From Saprospiraceae bacterium (GTDB lineage Bacteria > Bacteroidota > Bacteroidia > Chitinophagales > Saprospiraceae), in contig JAHDHW010000001.1 of the NCBI GenBank assembly GCA_020631105.1, positions 3,114 through 67,113 on the forward strand: a DNA stretch of 64,000 nt, in the 5' to 3' direction. Below, piece by piece: positions 19,576 to 29,637 of the stretch; within the stretch, counting starts at the first letter, position 1, and each line of letters begins with the position of its first letter. The position numbers and the translations under genes were made by a program. The notes beneath the pieces were generated by a model. The model had not been told where the DNA came from and did not search any database. It saw only the letters and a program-made list of their open reading frames with translations.

Positions 19576-19608
19576 AAACGGGTTTGCCACATTGCGACAA
19601 ACCCGTTT
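19576..19608 (-). terminator. Hairpin terminator downstream of hppA
   Basis: AAACGGGTTTG ... CAAACCCGTTT, 11-bp perfect stem. Confidence 0.75.
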
Positions 19609-19628
19609 CATAAAGATATTGTTATTGA

Positions 19629-21818
19629 TTAAATAAATGGTGCAATTACTAGTGCAACCACTGACATTAATTTCAATAGAATATTAAGAGATGGTCCAGA
19701 AGTATCCTTAAACGGATCTCCAACGGTATCTCCTACTACTGTTGCTTTGTGAGCATCAGATCCTTTGTAGTACATTTTACCTTGGATTTCAACACCTTCT
19801 TCAAACATTTTCTTTGCATTATCCCAGGCACCACCAGCGTTAGACTGGAAGATCGCCATTAATACACCACAAACGGTAACACCTGCTAATAATCCACCTA
19901 GCATCTCACCACCACCGATAAATCCAACCAATACCGGAGAGACTACAGCGATTAAGCCAGGCACCACCATTTCTCGAATAGAAGCTGCCGTAGAAATAGC
20001 AACACATTTATCATATTCTGCTTTTCCATCTGCTGCTTCAAAAGTTTTCTTATCAGCATCTGACCAATCTGCAAACTCTTTTCCATCGTTTTCCTTCATT
20101 ACAGCGAGTGCAGCTGTCAACTCAGGAATAGTTTTGAACTGGCGACGTACTTCCTGAATCATATCCATCGCAGCGCGACCAACAGCATTCATTGAAAGTG
20201 CAGAGAATAAGAAAGGTAACATACCTCCAACCAATAATGCAGCCATTACTTTAGGATTCATGATATTGATACCTGCAAGTTGTGCATCTGGATTAGCAAC
20301 GTTATAAGCAGTAATAAATGCTGCAAATAAAGCTAGTGTAGTTAATGCTGCAGAGCCAATCGCAAATCCTTTTCCGATCGCTGCTGTCGTATTACCTACT
20401 GCATCCAGTTTATCTGTCTTTTGACGTACTTCTTTTGGTAATTCTGCCATCTCAGCGATACCCCCTGCATTATCCGCAATCGGTCCGTAAGCATCTACTG
20501 CCAGTTGAATACCTGTATTAGAAAGCATACCTACTGCAGCAATCGCAATACCGTAAAGGCCCGCGAAGTGATGAGCTCCAATGATCGCAGCTCCTAGAAT
20601 CAAAATAGGAATAGCCGTTGATTGCATACCTACACCTAAACCTGCGATAATATTTGTAGCCGCTCCAGTTAATGACTGGTCAACAATTGATTTTACTGGT
20701 TTTGTACCTGTACCTGTATAGAACTCCGTAACAATACCAATTAATAATCCAGACGCTAATCCAAATAATACTGCCCAGAATACTCCCATTGAAGAGTAAT
20801 CTACTCCGTTGAATGTCCATGCTTCCGGAAGCATCCATTTTACGATAGCAAAAGTCGCAGCTAACATCAAACCAGCAGAAATAAACTCTCCTGTATTCAA
20901 TGCTTTTTGAGGATCACCACCTTCCTTAACTTTTACGAAGAAAGTTCCGATGATAGAAGTGATGATACCAACTCCAGCCAATACTAAAGGAAGTAATACC
21001 GCTGAAAGGCCATCAAAATTATCTGCCCATGCACCGCCATTAACAGCAGCATCTGCGATAAATGCAGCTCCCAATACCATTGTACCAATGATTGAACCTA
21101 CGTATGATTCGAAAAGGTCAGCTCCCATACCCGCTACGTCTCCAACATTATCACCAACGTTATCTGCAATAGTTGCAGGATTCAAAGGGTGATCCTCAGG
21201 AATACCCGCCTCAACTTTTCCTACAAGGTCAGCGCCCACATCAGCAGCTTTGGTATAAATACCTCCACCTACTCTCGCAAATAATGCAATTGATGAAGCT
21301 CCAAAAGAGAACCCAGTGATTACTGTGATCACTTTATTGATGTTCCAGTCCATGCCACTGTACAAAAGGAATAAACTTCCTAATCCAAGCACACCTAAAC
21401 CAACAACTCCCATACCCATTACAGCTCCACCACTAAAAGCAACTTCAAGTGCTTTACCTAAACTGGTACGTGCAGCATTGGTAGTACGCACATTTGCTTT
21501 AGTCGCTACCTTCATACCAATGAAGCCTGCTAAAGCAGAACAAATAGCTCCAAGAACAAAAGATAAACCTACTAATGGAGAAGATCCTTCTTGCATTCCA
21601 CTCCATACCATCAATGCAGCAACTATGACTACAAAGATAGAGAGTACTCGATATTCTGCTTTAAGGAACGCCATTGCTCCGTCAGAGATGTTTTTGGCAA
21701 TAGTTGCCATACGCTCTGTTCCAACCTCTTGCTTAGAAACCCATGAAGACTTCCAGAAGGTGTACAAAAGCGCTATTACTCCTAAAACAGGAATAGCATA
21801 AGTAATTGTTTGACCCAT
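19629..21818 (-). CDS. hppA: Membrane-bound ion-translocating pyrophosphatase (K+-stimulated type signature)
   Basis: [66 protein letters not shown] (Ala at the K+-dependence position). Confidence 0.97.
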   Translation of the reverse strand: MGQTITYAIPVLGVIALLYTFWKSSWVSKQEVGTERMATIAKNISDGAMAFLKAEYRVLSIFVVIVAALMVWSGMQEGSSPLVGLSFVLGAICSALAGFIGMKVATKANVRTTNAARTSLGKALEVAFSGGAVMGMGVVGLGVLGLGSLFLLYSGMDWNINKVITVITGFSFGASSIALFARVGGGIYTKAADVGADLVGKVEAGIPEDHPLNPATIADNVGDNVGDVAGMGADLFESYVGSIIGTMVLGAAFIADAAVNGGAWADNFDGLSAVLLPLVLAGVGIITSIIGTFFVKVKEGGDPQKALNTGEFISAGLMLAATFAIVKWMLPEAWTFNGVDYSSMGVFWAVLFGLASGLLIGIVTEFYTGTGTKPVKSIVDQSLTGAATNIIAGLGVGMQSTAIPILILGAAIIGAHHFAGLYGIAIAAVGMLSNTGIQLAVDAYGPIADNAGGIAEMAELPKEVRQKTDKLDAVGNTTAAIGKGFAIGSAALTTLALFAAFITAYNVANPDAQLAGINIMNPKVMAALLVGGMLPFLFSALSMNAVGRAAMDMIQEVRRQFKTIPELTAALAVMKENDGKEFADWSDADKKTFEAADGKAEYDKCVAISTAASIREMVVPGLIAVVSPVLVGFIGGGEMLGGLLAGVTVCGVLMAIFQSNAGGAWDNAKKMFEEGVEIQGKMYYKGSDAHKATVVGDTVGDPFKDTSGPSLNILLKLMSVVALVIAPFI

Positions 21819-21912
21819 TTTATATCGTCGTTTTGTTAGAAAATTTTAATTAATACTATATGAATTTATTATCTATCTATGCTTCAATAGCACAGCTTTT
21901 ATTCACGGTGGG

Positions 21913-21920
21913 CAAAAGTA
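21913..21920 (-). promoter_or_regulatory. Bacteroidota -7 element (TACTTTTG) upstream of hppA
   Basis: TAnnTTTG match on the minus strand. Confidence 0.4.
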
Positions 21921-21981
21921 CGGTTATTTTGCATATTCAGCAACTTCATTCTCTAGTTATTTATCCTCCTAATTGCTTCTA

Positions 21982-22551
21982 TTACAGCCACTTAATCTTT
22001 AAGTCGACAGGATCCCGCTCACCAGGGAGCTCTGGCCCTTCATAATTACCCATATAAAAGAATCCCAAGCATCGCTCTCCTTCTTCTAACTTTAGCATCT
22101 CGCCAGCTGCATGGATGGACGAAGGCGAACTCCAATAGCCCCCAATACCCAATGCAGTTGCCGTTAACCACATATTCTGCACCGCACAGGATACTGCTGC
22201 TATTTCTTCCCATTCCGGAACGCGTTCAGCAGGATCCCTAAACATACATATAGCTATTACGCAAGCACTTTGTAAAGGTTTACGAATCGTCTTTTCGTAC
22301 TTTTTCTGTGAAAAATCTTCCGGGGCAGTATGTGTTTTATAAAAATCACCTAAAAATTCCGATAATTGATTTAAGGATTGCCCAGTCATCACTTTAAACC
22401 GCCAGGGTTCTGTTTTTCGATGACTAGGTGCCCAGTTCGCATTTTCCAGAATAGTTTCGATGACTGATCGATCAATCGGCGTATCGGAATACATGTTTGG
22501 AAATATAGCACGACGCTTACGGATTAATTCGTTAAGCTCTTGAATATTCAT
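21982..22551 (-). CDS. Nitroreductase family protein
   Basis: IRKRRAIFPNMYSDTPIDRSVIETILENANWAPSHRKTEPWRFKV; GIGGYWSSP. Confidence 0.92.
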   Translation of the reverse strand: MNIQELNELIRKRRAIFPNMYSDTPIDRSVIETILENANWAPSHRKTEPWRFKVMTGQSLNQLSEFLGDFYKTHTAPEDFSQKKYEKTIRKPLQSACVIAICMFRDPAERVPEWEEIAAVSCAVQNMWLTATALGIGGYWSSPSSIHAAGEMLKLEEGERCLGFFYMGNYEGPELPGERDPVDLKIKWL

Positions 22552-22753
22552 TTTGTATCATTTTTATTCGAAGGTATTAGAGCCGCTTATATTGCTACGC
22601 ATCAGGCTCCGACGGGCGAATATAATCAGCAATGATCTAAAGTTGAAAAAATGAGAAGAGTTAAAATATTCACAACTTTCAGAAAAAATTGAAAGTTTGT
22701 TTGAAAAGGCTTATCTTGTACCTATAAAGTCATAATCTCAAAACCAAAATATT

Positions 22754-23206
22754 ATGAAACGCGGATATAAATTTCTCAGAGTCGATAACATCATTCAGTG
22801 GATCCTGATTTGTACCTATGTGGCAGCAGGTTTAGGGGCCTTGGTAGATCGGGATATTGTAATCTTTCTTTTAGTGGTGCAATTTTTTCTTGGAGGATGG
22901 CAGCTTTTAAGTGGTATTATTCTATTCGCACTAACGAAAAATAAAAAACGGCTTAACTACCTACTTACTGTCCTTGCTTACTTTGTAATCTTTGCCCTGG
23001 GGAGCATGCTGATTGCTCAGGGAATATTTAAAGAAACCAAAGCTCTAATGGTCCTCAGTACCATCCTCGTTCCTATGGTAATTGCATTTTGGTATTTTGG
23101 GATGACGCAAGTTGACTACAAAGAAGTCAAGCAACAAAAAAATCCGGATGCCCCTGATAAAAGCCATTTACAGGAGGAAATTCTTGACGATGGAATTTGG
23201 GAGTAA
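22754..23206 (+). CDS. Small integral membrane protein, paralogue 1
   Basis: Four TM pattern; ...LGGWQLLSG... motif shared with the next two ORFs. Confidence 0.8.
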   Translation: MKRGYKFLRVDNIIQWILICTYVAAGLGALVDRDIVIFLLVVQFFLGGWQLLSGIILFALTKNKKRLNYLLTVLAYFVIFALGSMLIAQGIFKETKALMVLSTILVPMVIAFWYFGMTQVDYKEVKQQKNPDAPDKSHLQEEILDDGIWE

Positions 23207-23229
23207 AGCAGGGATAAAATAAATAGGAT

Positions 23230-23610
23230 ATGAGCAAGAGAATCAGATTACTAAAAATCGATGTCATCGTACAGCGAGGGCTTATGATCCTCTTTTTAGT
23301 CCTTGGCTTAAGGGTTTTAAATGGTCAAGATTATCAATTAGCCTTATTATTTCCTCTATTATTTATAGGAATCTGGCAATTCTTGGGGAATGTCTATCAT
23401 ATGGACCATACCAACAACACTAATCGAAAGCACTATTTCCTGGCCACCATTAGCTACTTTGTAGGCATAAGCCTTATTATCGCTATATTCTCCTTTACTC
23501 AAGATATCGAGCATAGCTTAATGGTCATTCCACCAGTGATTTTAGCAATATCGTATTACGTTATTTCGGAAGTTGAATATCGTTCAGCAAAAGTCAAAAG
23601 AAAAAATTAA
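23230..23610 (+). CDS. Small integral membrane protein, paralogue 2
   Basis: Four TM pattern; ...IGIWQFLGN... motif. Confidence 0.8.
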   Translation: MSKRIRLLKIDVIVQRGLMILFLVLGLRVLNGQDYQLALLFPLLFIGIWQFLGNVYHMDHTNNTNRKHYFLATISYFVGISLIIAIFSFTQDIEHSLMVIPPVILAISYYVISEVEYRSAKVKRKN

Positions 23611-23614
23611 TCCA

Positions 23615-23971
23615 ATGATCAGTACATTCAGAATGAAGCTTGACCTTATTGGTCAGATACTTTTAATCAGTGCTGCGATCCTCTTTCTTATCTTAGAAAG
23701 TAGTATTCGCTGGACCAATACTTTTATAATCATTTTGGGTATTTGGCAGATTGTCAGTGCGATCCACTTACTAGTAGTTTATCGTCATATCAAGCGGATT
23801 AATTTCTTAAAAGCCTTTTTGGTTTTAGTCTTGAGCCTCCCCCTTTGGATCAACTTTGTCGGCACCTTAGCTTACCTCCCGGTCGCAGGTGTCCTGATCT
23901 GGTACTTTGTCCAGACGATATACGAAACACGAATTGTACTCCGCCGCCCAAGGTCTTTTTGGGATTTATAA
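23615..23971 (+). CDS. Small integral membrane protein, paralogue 3
   Basis: Four TM pattern; ...LGIWQIVSA...; the ATG at 23615 avoids overlap with the preceding ORF. Confidence 0.75.
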   Translation: MISTFRMKLDLIGQILLISAAILFLILESSIRWTNTFIIILGIWQIVSAIHLLVVYRHIKRINFLKAFLVLVLSLPLWINFVGTLAYLPVAGVLIWYFVQTIYETRIVLRRPRSFWDL

Positions 23972-23991
23972 TTTTTGCGATGCAAAAGAAT

Positions 23992-24011
23992 TTTTTAGAT
24001 TAATCTAAAAA
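23992..24011. promoter_or_regulatory. Perfect 20-bp palindrome TTTTTAGATTAATCTAAAAA, putative MntR/DtxR operator
   Basis: Directly upstream of the DtxR/MntR-like gene; resembles TTTAGG-type metalloregulator boxes. Confidence 0.7.
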
Positions 24012-24015
24012 TTAT

Positions 24016-24023
24016 TATATTTG
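24016..24023 (+). promoter_or_regulatory. Bacteroidota -7 element TATATTTG for the mntR-like gene
   Basis: Exact TAnnTTTG just downstream of the palindrome. Confidence 0.55.
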
Positions 24024-24040
24024 TATTAAATGATACAAAT

Positions 24041-24700
24041 ATGATATCGCATACAGAAGAAAATTATCTAAAAGCGATCTATAAAATCTTAGAAAAAGGT
24101 AGCGGTTCTGCCAGTACGAACGCCATCTCCAAAGAGATGAACACCAGTGCTGCCTCCGTCACTGACATGCTTAAGCGATTGGCTGATAAAGATTGTATTG
24201 ACTATAAAAAATACAAAGGGGTTACGCTTACCAATAAAGGCAAAAACATTGCGACCACTCTTATACGTAAGCATCGACTATGGGAAGTATTTCTCGTAGA
24301 GAAGTTAAATTTTTCGTGGGATGAAATCCATGAGATCGCAGAAGAAATGGAACATATCCAGTCCGAAGAATTAGTCAGTCGCCTGGATGCTTTCCTGGAC
24401 CATCCTCGCTTTGACCCGCATGGTGATCCGATTCCGGATGCGGAGGGGCACTTTACCTTCCGAAAGCAAAGAGCGCTTACAGAATTACCATTAGAAAAAT
24501 CTGCAGTTATTGTTGGGGTAAAAGAAAGCTCCAGTCCTTTCTTACAATATCTAACACAACAAGGGCTTGCCCTTGGTACAACTATAAAACTATTGGAACG
24601 ATTCGATTATGATGGCTCCATAAAAGTCCTCATTAATGGTTCGAAAGAATTAGTGCTTTCACAAAAGGTAGGCAACAACCTTTATGTACAACAATCATAA
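24041..24700 (+). CDS. mntR: Metal-dependent transcriptional regulator, DtxR/MntR family
   Basis: SHTEENYLKAIYKILE; HTH; HRLWEVFLVEKLNFSWDEIHEIAEEMEHIQSEELVSRLDAFLDHPRFDPHGDPIP; C-terminal FeoA/SH3-like domain. Confidence 0.92.
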   Translation: MISHTEENYLKAIYKILEKGSGSASTNAISKEMNTSAASVTDMLKRLADKDCIDYKKYKGVTLTNKGKNIATTLIRKHRLWEVFLVEKLNFSWDEIHEIAEEMEHIQSEELVSRLDAFLDHPRFDPHGDPIPDAEGHFTFRKQRALTELPLEKSAVIVGVKESSSPFLQYLTQQGLALGTTIKLLERFDYDGSIKVLINGSKELVLSQKVGNNLYVQQS

Positions 24701-24726
24701 TTGACTTTAGAATTAAGTAAACAGAT

Positions 24727-25722
24727 ATGAAAAAATTAACCCTAATACTATTTTTTATAAGCTTGAATATTTTAAGCTTTGGGCAAGATAAACCTAAAGT
24801 AGTCGCGACCGCAACGATGATCTGGGATATGGCAAAAGCAGTGGGCGGTGACTTGATAGAAGTAGAAAGCATTGTGCCGATTGGTGGTGATCCACATTTA
24901 CATGAGCCAACTCCAAGGGATGCTAAGCTCGTCGCCTCTGCTCAATTAATTCTTAAAAATGGTTTGACCTTCGAAGGATGGTTAGATGAGTTGATAGAAA
25001 ACTCTGGAACGGAAGCGAAAACGATTTTAGTTACCAAAGATGTCAACCCTATCAAGAGTTTAACTTATGAAAACTCCGCTGATCCTCATGCCTGGATGGA
25101 TGTAAGGAATGGAATGGTCTACGCAAAGAATATCAAGGATGCTTTAGTGGAGCTTGCACCAGCGAATAAAAAAGAATTCGAAGATAATTACCAAAGTTAT
25201 ATCAAAGAGTTAGAAGCCTTGGACGAATATATCATTGAGCAATTAAATAAGATCCCCAAAGAAAAAAGAATCCTGATTACTTCTCATGATGCGTTTCAGT
25301 ATTACGGTCGACGCTATGGTATTCAATTAGAAGCAATACTTGGGACCTCTACTGATGCAGAAGCTCAAACTTCGGATATCCGCCGCTTAAACCAGGTAAT
25401 TCGGGATAGCAAAGTACCAGCAGTATTCATTGAGAGTACTATTAATCCAAAGTTATTAAAGCAATTGGCAAAAGATAATGACATCGTAATCGGAGGAGAG
25501 CTTTATGCTGATTCTATTGGTGATGAAGATAGCCCTGCACCAAGCTATATTGAGATGCTACGACATAATACAGATACGATTGTCAAAGGCTTGCTCTACG
25601 AAAAAACCGATGACTCTATTGAAAAAGAAAATGAAGAATCAACCAATTACTGGCTTTTTGGTTTATTAGCTGTTTTGTTTATCGGTGGATTCTTAATTGT
25701 TGTACGACGACTTAATAACTAA
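24727..25722 (+). CDS. Metal ABC transporter substrate-binding protein (Zn/Mn, TroA/ZnuA-like) with C-terminal TM anchor
   Basis: GGDPHLHEPTPRD; DPHAWMDVRNG; C-terminal WLFGLLAVLFIGGFLIVVRRLNN. Confidence 0.92.
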   Translation: MKKLTLILFFISLNILSFGQDKPKVVATATMIWDMAKAVGGDLIEVESIVPIGGDPHLHEPTPRDAKLVASAQLILKNGLTFEGWLDELIENSGTEAKTILVTKDVNPIKSLTYENSADPHAWMDVRNGMVYAKNIKDALVELAPANKKEFEDNYQSYIKELEALDEYIIEQLNKIPKEKRILITSHDAFQYYGRRYGIQLEAILGTSTDAEAQTSDIRRLNQVIRDSKVPAVFIESTINPKLLKQLAKDNDIVIGGELYADSIGDEDSPAPSYIEMLRHNTDTIVKGLLYEKTDDSIEKENEESTNYWLFGLLAVLFIGGFLIVVRRLNN

Positions 25723-25727
25723 ACATA

Positions 25728-26477
25728 ATGACCGATCAATATTCTATCGTCATCAAAGGACTTTCCGTTTCGTATGAGAAGAAACGTGTACTGACCAATA
25801 TTTTTCTCAATATTGATACTGGAAAAATACATGGGGTTGTGGGGCCAAATGGTGCAGGTAAATCTACGCTCTTTAAGTCTATCCTGGGTTTAATTGATAT
25901 TAATACCGGGAGTGTCCTAATCAACAATGACACTATCAAATCACAGCGTAAGAAAGTCGTCTATGTTCCTCAAAAAAACGATGTTGATTGGAATTTCCCT
26001 GCCACTGTTTTTGACATTGTACTTATGGGACGTTACCCACACAAAAAAGTCTTTAGTCGTTTGTCAAAAAAGGATCGGGAAATTGCTATGGAAGCATTGG
26101 AGGAAGCAGGAATGACGCATTTCAAAAATCGTCAGATTGGTGAACTTTCAGGTGGTCAGCAGCAACGGGTATTTTTAGCACGTGCACTTTGCCAGCGAGC
26201 AGATATATTTTTACTTGACGAGCCTTTTGTCGGAGTGGATATGACCACTGAAGAGAAGATTATTCAGATTCTTAAAAGCCTGGCGGATCAGGGTAAAACC
26301 TTATTGGTAGTACACCACGATTTATCAACAGTCAATAGTTACTTTGACAAAGTAATCTTACTGAATCAAAGGTTGATTGCACATGGTGACACGGAAACTA
26401 CTTTTACAGAAGAGCATATTGCCAAAGCCTACGGCGGACAACTTCCGATACTACACAAGTCTGGAATGGTGGAATAA
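25728..26477 (+). CDS. Metal ABC transporter ATP-binding protein
   Basis: GPNGAGKSTLFKSILG, LSGGQQQRVFLARAL, LLDEPFVGVD. Confidence 0.94.
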   Translation: MTDQYSIVIKGLSVSYEKKRVLTNIFLNIDTGKIHGVVGPNGAGKSTLFKSILGLIDINTGSVLINNDTIKSQRKKVVYVPQKNDVDWNFPATVFDIVLMGRYPHKKVFSRLSKKDREIAMEALEEAGMTHFKNRQIGELSGGQQQRVFLARALCQRADIFLLDEPFVGVDMTTEEKIIQILKSLADQGKTLLVVHHDLSTVNSYFDKVILLNQRLIAHGDTETTFTEEHIAKAYGGQLPILHKSGMVE

Positions 26478-26479
26478 GT

Positions 26480-27805
26480 TTAATCTACCTTACGCTTAAA
26501 AACTACGTTCAACCCAACTCTCGCATTTACATTCCGACTGTCATAAGGCTGGAATGCTGCAAAGACATTATCGGTAGCAGCAAATAACTGAACAGGCCCC
26601 AATCGAAGCACCGTGTTTAATCCAAGATTAACGTATTCTTGATTACGAATTGAATACACAGCACCTACTGAAAGAATCTTTCCCAGAGTTGCTTGTGCAC
26701 TTAGTGCAAATGCAGGATATAATTTACCCCGATAAGCTTCTGAATAAATTAAACCTCCAATATTAAACTTATCGTTTATTTTAAATGTGCTACTCAGGTA
26801 GAATTTTGTAGGTAGCATAGTACGGTAACTCCCGGCAGTTTCTTCAAAACTGAAGATCTCTGAAAGCGTATCTAAAGTTTCTTCAAATGAGACATTGTCA
26901 TCATTAACAATATCAGAGATATCCAGGCCTTCATAAGTATAACTACCCTGACTAGAGTATTGCGTTGCATTACGGTTCCATTTGATCGATCCCAGGTCAA
27001 TGACACTAGCTGCGATTTCTACTTTTCCGAAGTTGACGGTTGCCCCAAGGTCAAGAGCAAGACCGAAGTTATTGGTAAATAACTGATCTGCGGAATACTC
27101 CCCAAAGTCTAATTGAAAATTACCATTACCGTCATAAGCAAAGAAAGATGAAGTATTAATCTGATAATCTGAGTTAATGGTCAATTGGTAAACATCCGGA
27201 TCAGTATACAAGGTCAAATCATTCCGTGAAGAAGAAGCATCTCCAATCCCCGTCAATAGTTTCAATCTTGCTCCCCCTGTAAAGTTTAAAAACTTCATTG
27301 CTCCACCAATTGCGTATTCGTTATAAGCAAAGGTTTGAAAATCAGGTCCAACATCAACTGTTTCTCCAATAAACTGTGAGTTACCATTCCAGGCTACTTC
27401 CACCAAATTCTTAGGATAATCCATGAATGCATTAAACTTCACGGCGTGACTAAAACTTAGCCGAACGTTTTTCAATCCAAAGGATGTACTAAACGTTTCA
27501 AATTCTACATTCGTAAATAATTGATTATCGTCATTCAGCACATCAATAACTGCACTAATATCTAATACATCTTCTCCAGTATTACTTTTCACTACAGCTT
27601 GATTGTAGGAAGGCCCGGTATGAGCCAGGTTGAAGTATAAATTCGGAAGACCATAATGAAATCGATGCTCGGTCAAGAAAGCCGGATTAGTCTTGCTTGC
27701 TTGCCAGGTATTACGTAAAAAATGCAATCCTAACTCCTGCTGTGCAATGATTGAGCTGGAAGCTATTGCGACTAGCAATATGACCGAAGTAATTTTTCTA
27801 AACAT
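26480..27805 (-). CDS. DUF5723-type outer-membrane beta-barrel-like protein
   Basis: Signal peptide, beta-rich PorV-like pattern. Confidence 0.65.
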   Translation of the reverse strand: MFRKITSVILLVAIASSSIIAQQELGLHFLRNTWQASKTNPAFLTEHRFHYGLPNLYFNLAHTGPSYNQAVVKSNTGEDVLDISAVIDVLNDDNQLFTNVEFETFSTSFGLKNVRLSFSHAVKFNAFMDYPKNLVEVAWNGNSQFIGETVDVGPDFQTFAYNEYAIGGAMKFLNFTGGARLKLLTGIGDASSSRNDLTLYTDPDVYQLTINSDYQINTSSFFAYDGNGNFQLDFGEYSADQLFTNNFGLALDLGATVNFGKVEIAASVIDLGSIKWNRNATQYSSQGSYTYEGLDISDIVNDDNVSFEETLDTLSEIFSFEETAGSYRTMLPTKFYLSSTFKINDKFNIGGLIYSEAYRGKLYPAFALSAQATLGKILSVGAVYSIRNQEYVNLGLNTVLRLGPVQLFAATDNVFAAFQPYDSRNVNARVGLNVVFKRKVD

Positions 27806-27856
27806 GGTGATTGATTTATGGGTTCGAATATTAACACAGAGTAAGAAGTCTATGGT

Positions 27857-29386
27857 CTATTCGGTAACTCCAATTTTCATACCCATTCTAAAGTCTACGT
27901 TTTGGGTAGAATAGATTTTCACAGGTACTGTGCCTTCATTAGTGGTGGAAAAAACAGCTTGGATGTATATATTTTTAGCAGCTTTTACTTGTTCAAAGCG
28001 CGTACTATTTATAGTCGAAAAAGTAACCGTTTCGGTACGACTCATTACTTCGCCATCTCCATCTACGGGCGCAGCCTCCAGAACGTTTCCTGCAGGGACA
28101 AACAGCGAATCCAAAATCTGCCCTGCGCCATCAGCAAAGTAGGCTTGTAAGTTTACAGCTACCGGAATTCCATTATCTGCAATCAATTTAAACTCTGCGT
28201 AATCCACTTTATCATACTCTCCGAAGTCGACAGAGAAGGTATCTCTGGCTACAAAGTCTTTAGCCGTTCCATGGATAGGCAACTCTACTTCAACTTGTAC
28301 CTTAAAGGTACTTGTATCTGTCATAAATCCGCGAATTGAAGTATCATTATCCGGATTGGGTATAGCATCGAAATCGTAATCAACAGAAACTGGATTAGCG
28401 CTTAGTATCTCTTTGATATTGGAGTTATCTTTATCAAAGATAAAGTTGGTGGTTTTAATTTCGCCGACCTCATTCAAAGCTGGGAAATCAAAATCAATCC
28501 CATCTTCGATAAACTCACTTTCTAAGCCAAGAGAATCTCCATCAGCGGTAAGTATAGAAAGTACATTGGCCTGAGAACGTACCGGAAAACCAAATCCATT
28601 ATCTACCTGAAGCCTAAGCTTGGGATCTTCAAAGGTTACTTCGCCTCTAGTCCAATTTTCGAAGAAATCAATTTCAATAGTATCTCTTGGTAATTCATAT
28701 ACTTCCGTCCCCAGGTATCCTTCTATATAAGAAGCTTTTAAATCCTGGAATCGGAGAAAGAAATTAGTTAGTGTATCCGCAAAACCGTCGTTGGGTCGAA
28801 ATGCTTGATACCTAATAAAAATACTATCGTTCGTTGGTAGTAAAGTATATTCAGAGATATCCACTAATGGATGAATACTAGCCAATAACCCGGCGACATG
28901 TGATTTAGTTGTTGTAAAGACCTCACCATCCTTAATTAAATTAGGAATAGTTACGGTCACTTCAAGAGGGCCTTCGTGTTCAATTTGATAGCCCCAGTCA
29001 ATTAATCCAGTCTTCAATATAGCAATGTCAATATCAATATTATTAGGGAGATCGAAAGCTACTCCCATCATCGTATCAATTACCGGAATTGGCAATCCGT
29101 TATAATCTGCTAAAAGGTCAAAGATATCATCACTGGACTGAGAAACTACATTGCCGCTATAGTTGATTTGAATCAGGCCATCAGGTAAAATTGTCAGGAA
29201 TGTTTCCTCATCGAATGATTCTAATACATCCTGAAAAGAGGCAGACCCTGAAAACAAAGGAATTGCAAACTCTGCATCATAGTTTACAACCTTCAAATCA
29301 TCCAGATCATCCAATCGGGTACAAGCTACGATGAGTAGCAATCCGAAAAGTAAAAAAGAATAGATGCGTAAATTTCGCTGATTCAT
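27857..29386 (-). CDS. Bacteroidota lipoprotein of unknown function
   Basis: Lipobox LLIVAC; beta-rich; directly upstream of the preceding gene. Confidence 0.75.
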   Translation of the reverse strand: MNQRNLRIYSFLLFGLLLIVACTRLDDLDDLKVVNYDAEFAIPLFSGSASFQDVLESFDEETFLTILPDGLIQINYSGNVVSQSSDDIFDLLADYNGLPIPVIDTMMGVAFDLPNNIDIDIAILKTGLIDWGYQIEHEGPLEVTVTIPNLIKDGEVFTTTKSHVAGLLASIHPLVDISEYTLLPTNDSIFIRYQAFRPNDGFADTLTNFFLRFQDLKASYIEGYLGTEVYELPRDTIEIDFFENWTRGEVTFEDPKLRLQVDNGFGFPVRSQANVLSILTADGDSLGLESEFIEDGIDFDFPALNEVGEIKTTNFIFDKDNSNIKEILSANPVSVDYDFDAIPNPDNDTSIRGFMTDTSTFKVQVEVELPIHGTAKDFVARDTFSVDFGEYDKVDYAEFKLIADNGIPVAVNLQAYFADGAGQILDSLFVPAGNVLEAAPVDGDGEVMSRTETVTFSTINSTRFEQVKAAKNIYIQAVFSTTNEGTVPVKIYSTQNVDFRMGMKIGVTE

Positions 29387-29405
29387 ATCAATTGGTATTG
29401 CGCTG

Positions 29406-29413
29406 CAAAGGTA
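29406..29413 (-). promoter_or_regulatory. Bacteroidota -7 element (TACCTTTG) for the lipoprotein gene
   Basis: TAnnTTTG on the minus strand, about 20 bp before the start codon. Confidence 0.5.
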
Positions 29414-29506
29414 CTCTAATCCATAGAGTAAAACCCTGATGGATAACTGATTTAAGATTGTTTTTAGTGTAAATTCTAGCTACGCGAGGAAGTTTAACGG
29501 CAATTT

Positions 29507-29526
29507 AACAACTATTCATAGTTGTT
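29507..29526. promoter_or_regulatory. Palindrome AACAACTAT-tc-ATAGTTGTT
   Basis: 9-bp perfect arms in the intergenic region. Confidence 0.5.
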
Positions 29527-29637
29527 GCCTAACTATAACGCCGCTAAGCCGACTTACGCTTCAAGTACTGCGATACTTTTCCAATTGTGTAAGATAGTTG
29601 CCAAATTTGCAGAGCATGTTGGTCAATTTCGCCTGAA

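Noticed and set aside
21316-21801. 161-aa + strand ORF inside hppA
   Set aside because: Antisense shadow of a conserved gene; Pro/Thr-rich low-complexity product.
22587-22625. TTATATT ... AATATAA hairpin and TCAGGCTCCGACGGGCGAATATAA as a diverged copy of the GGATCAGCGAATAAA motif
   Set aside because: Similarity is gapped and weak, stem only 7 bp; not enough to call.
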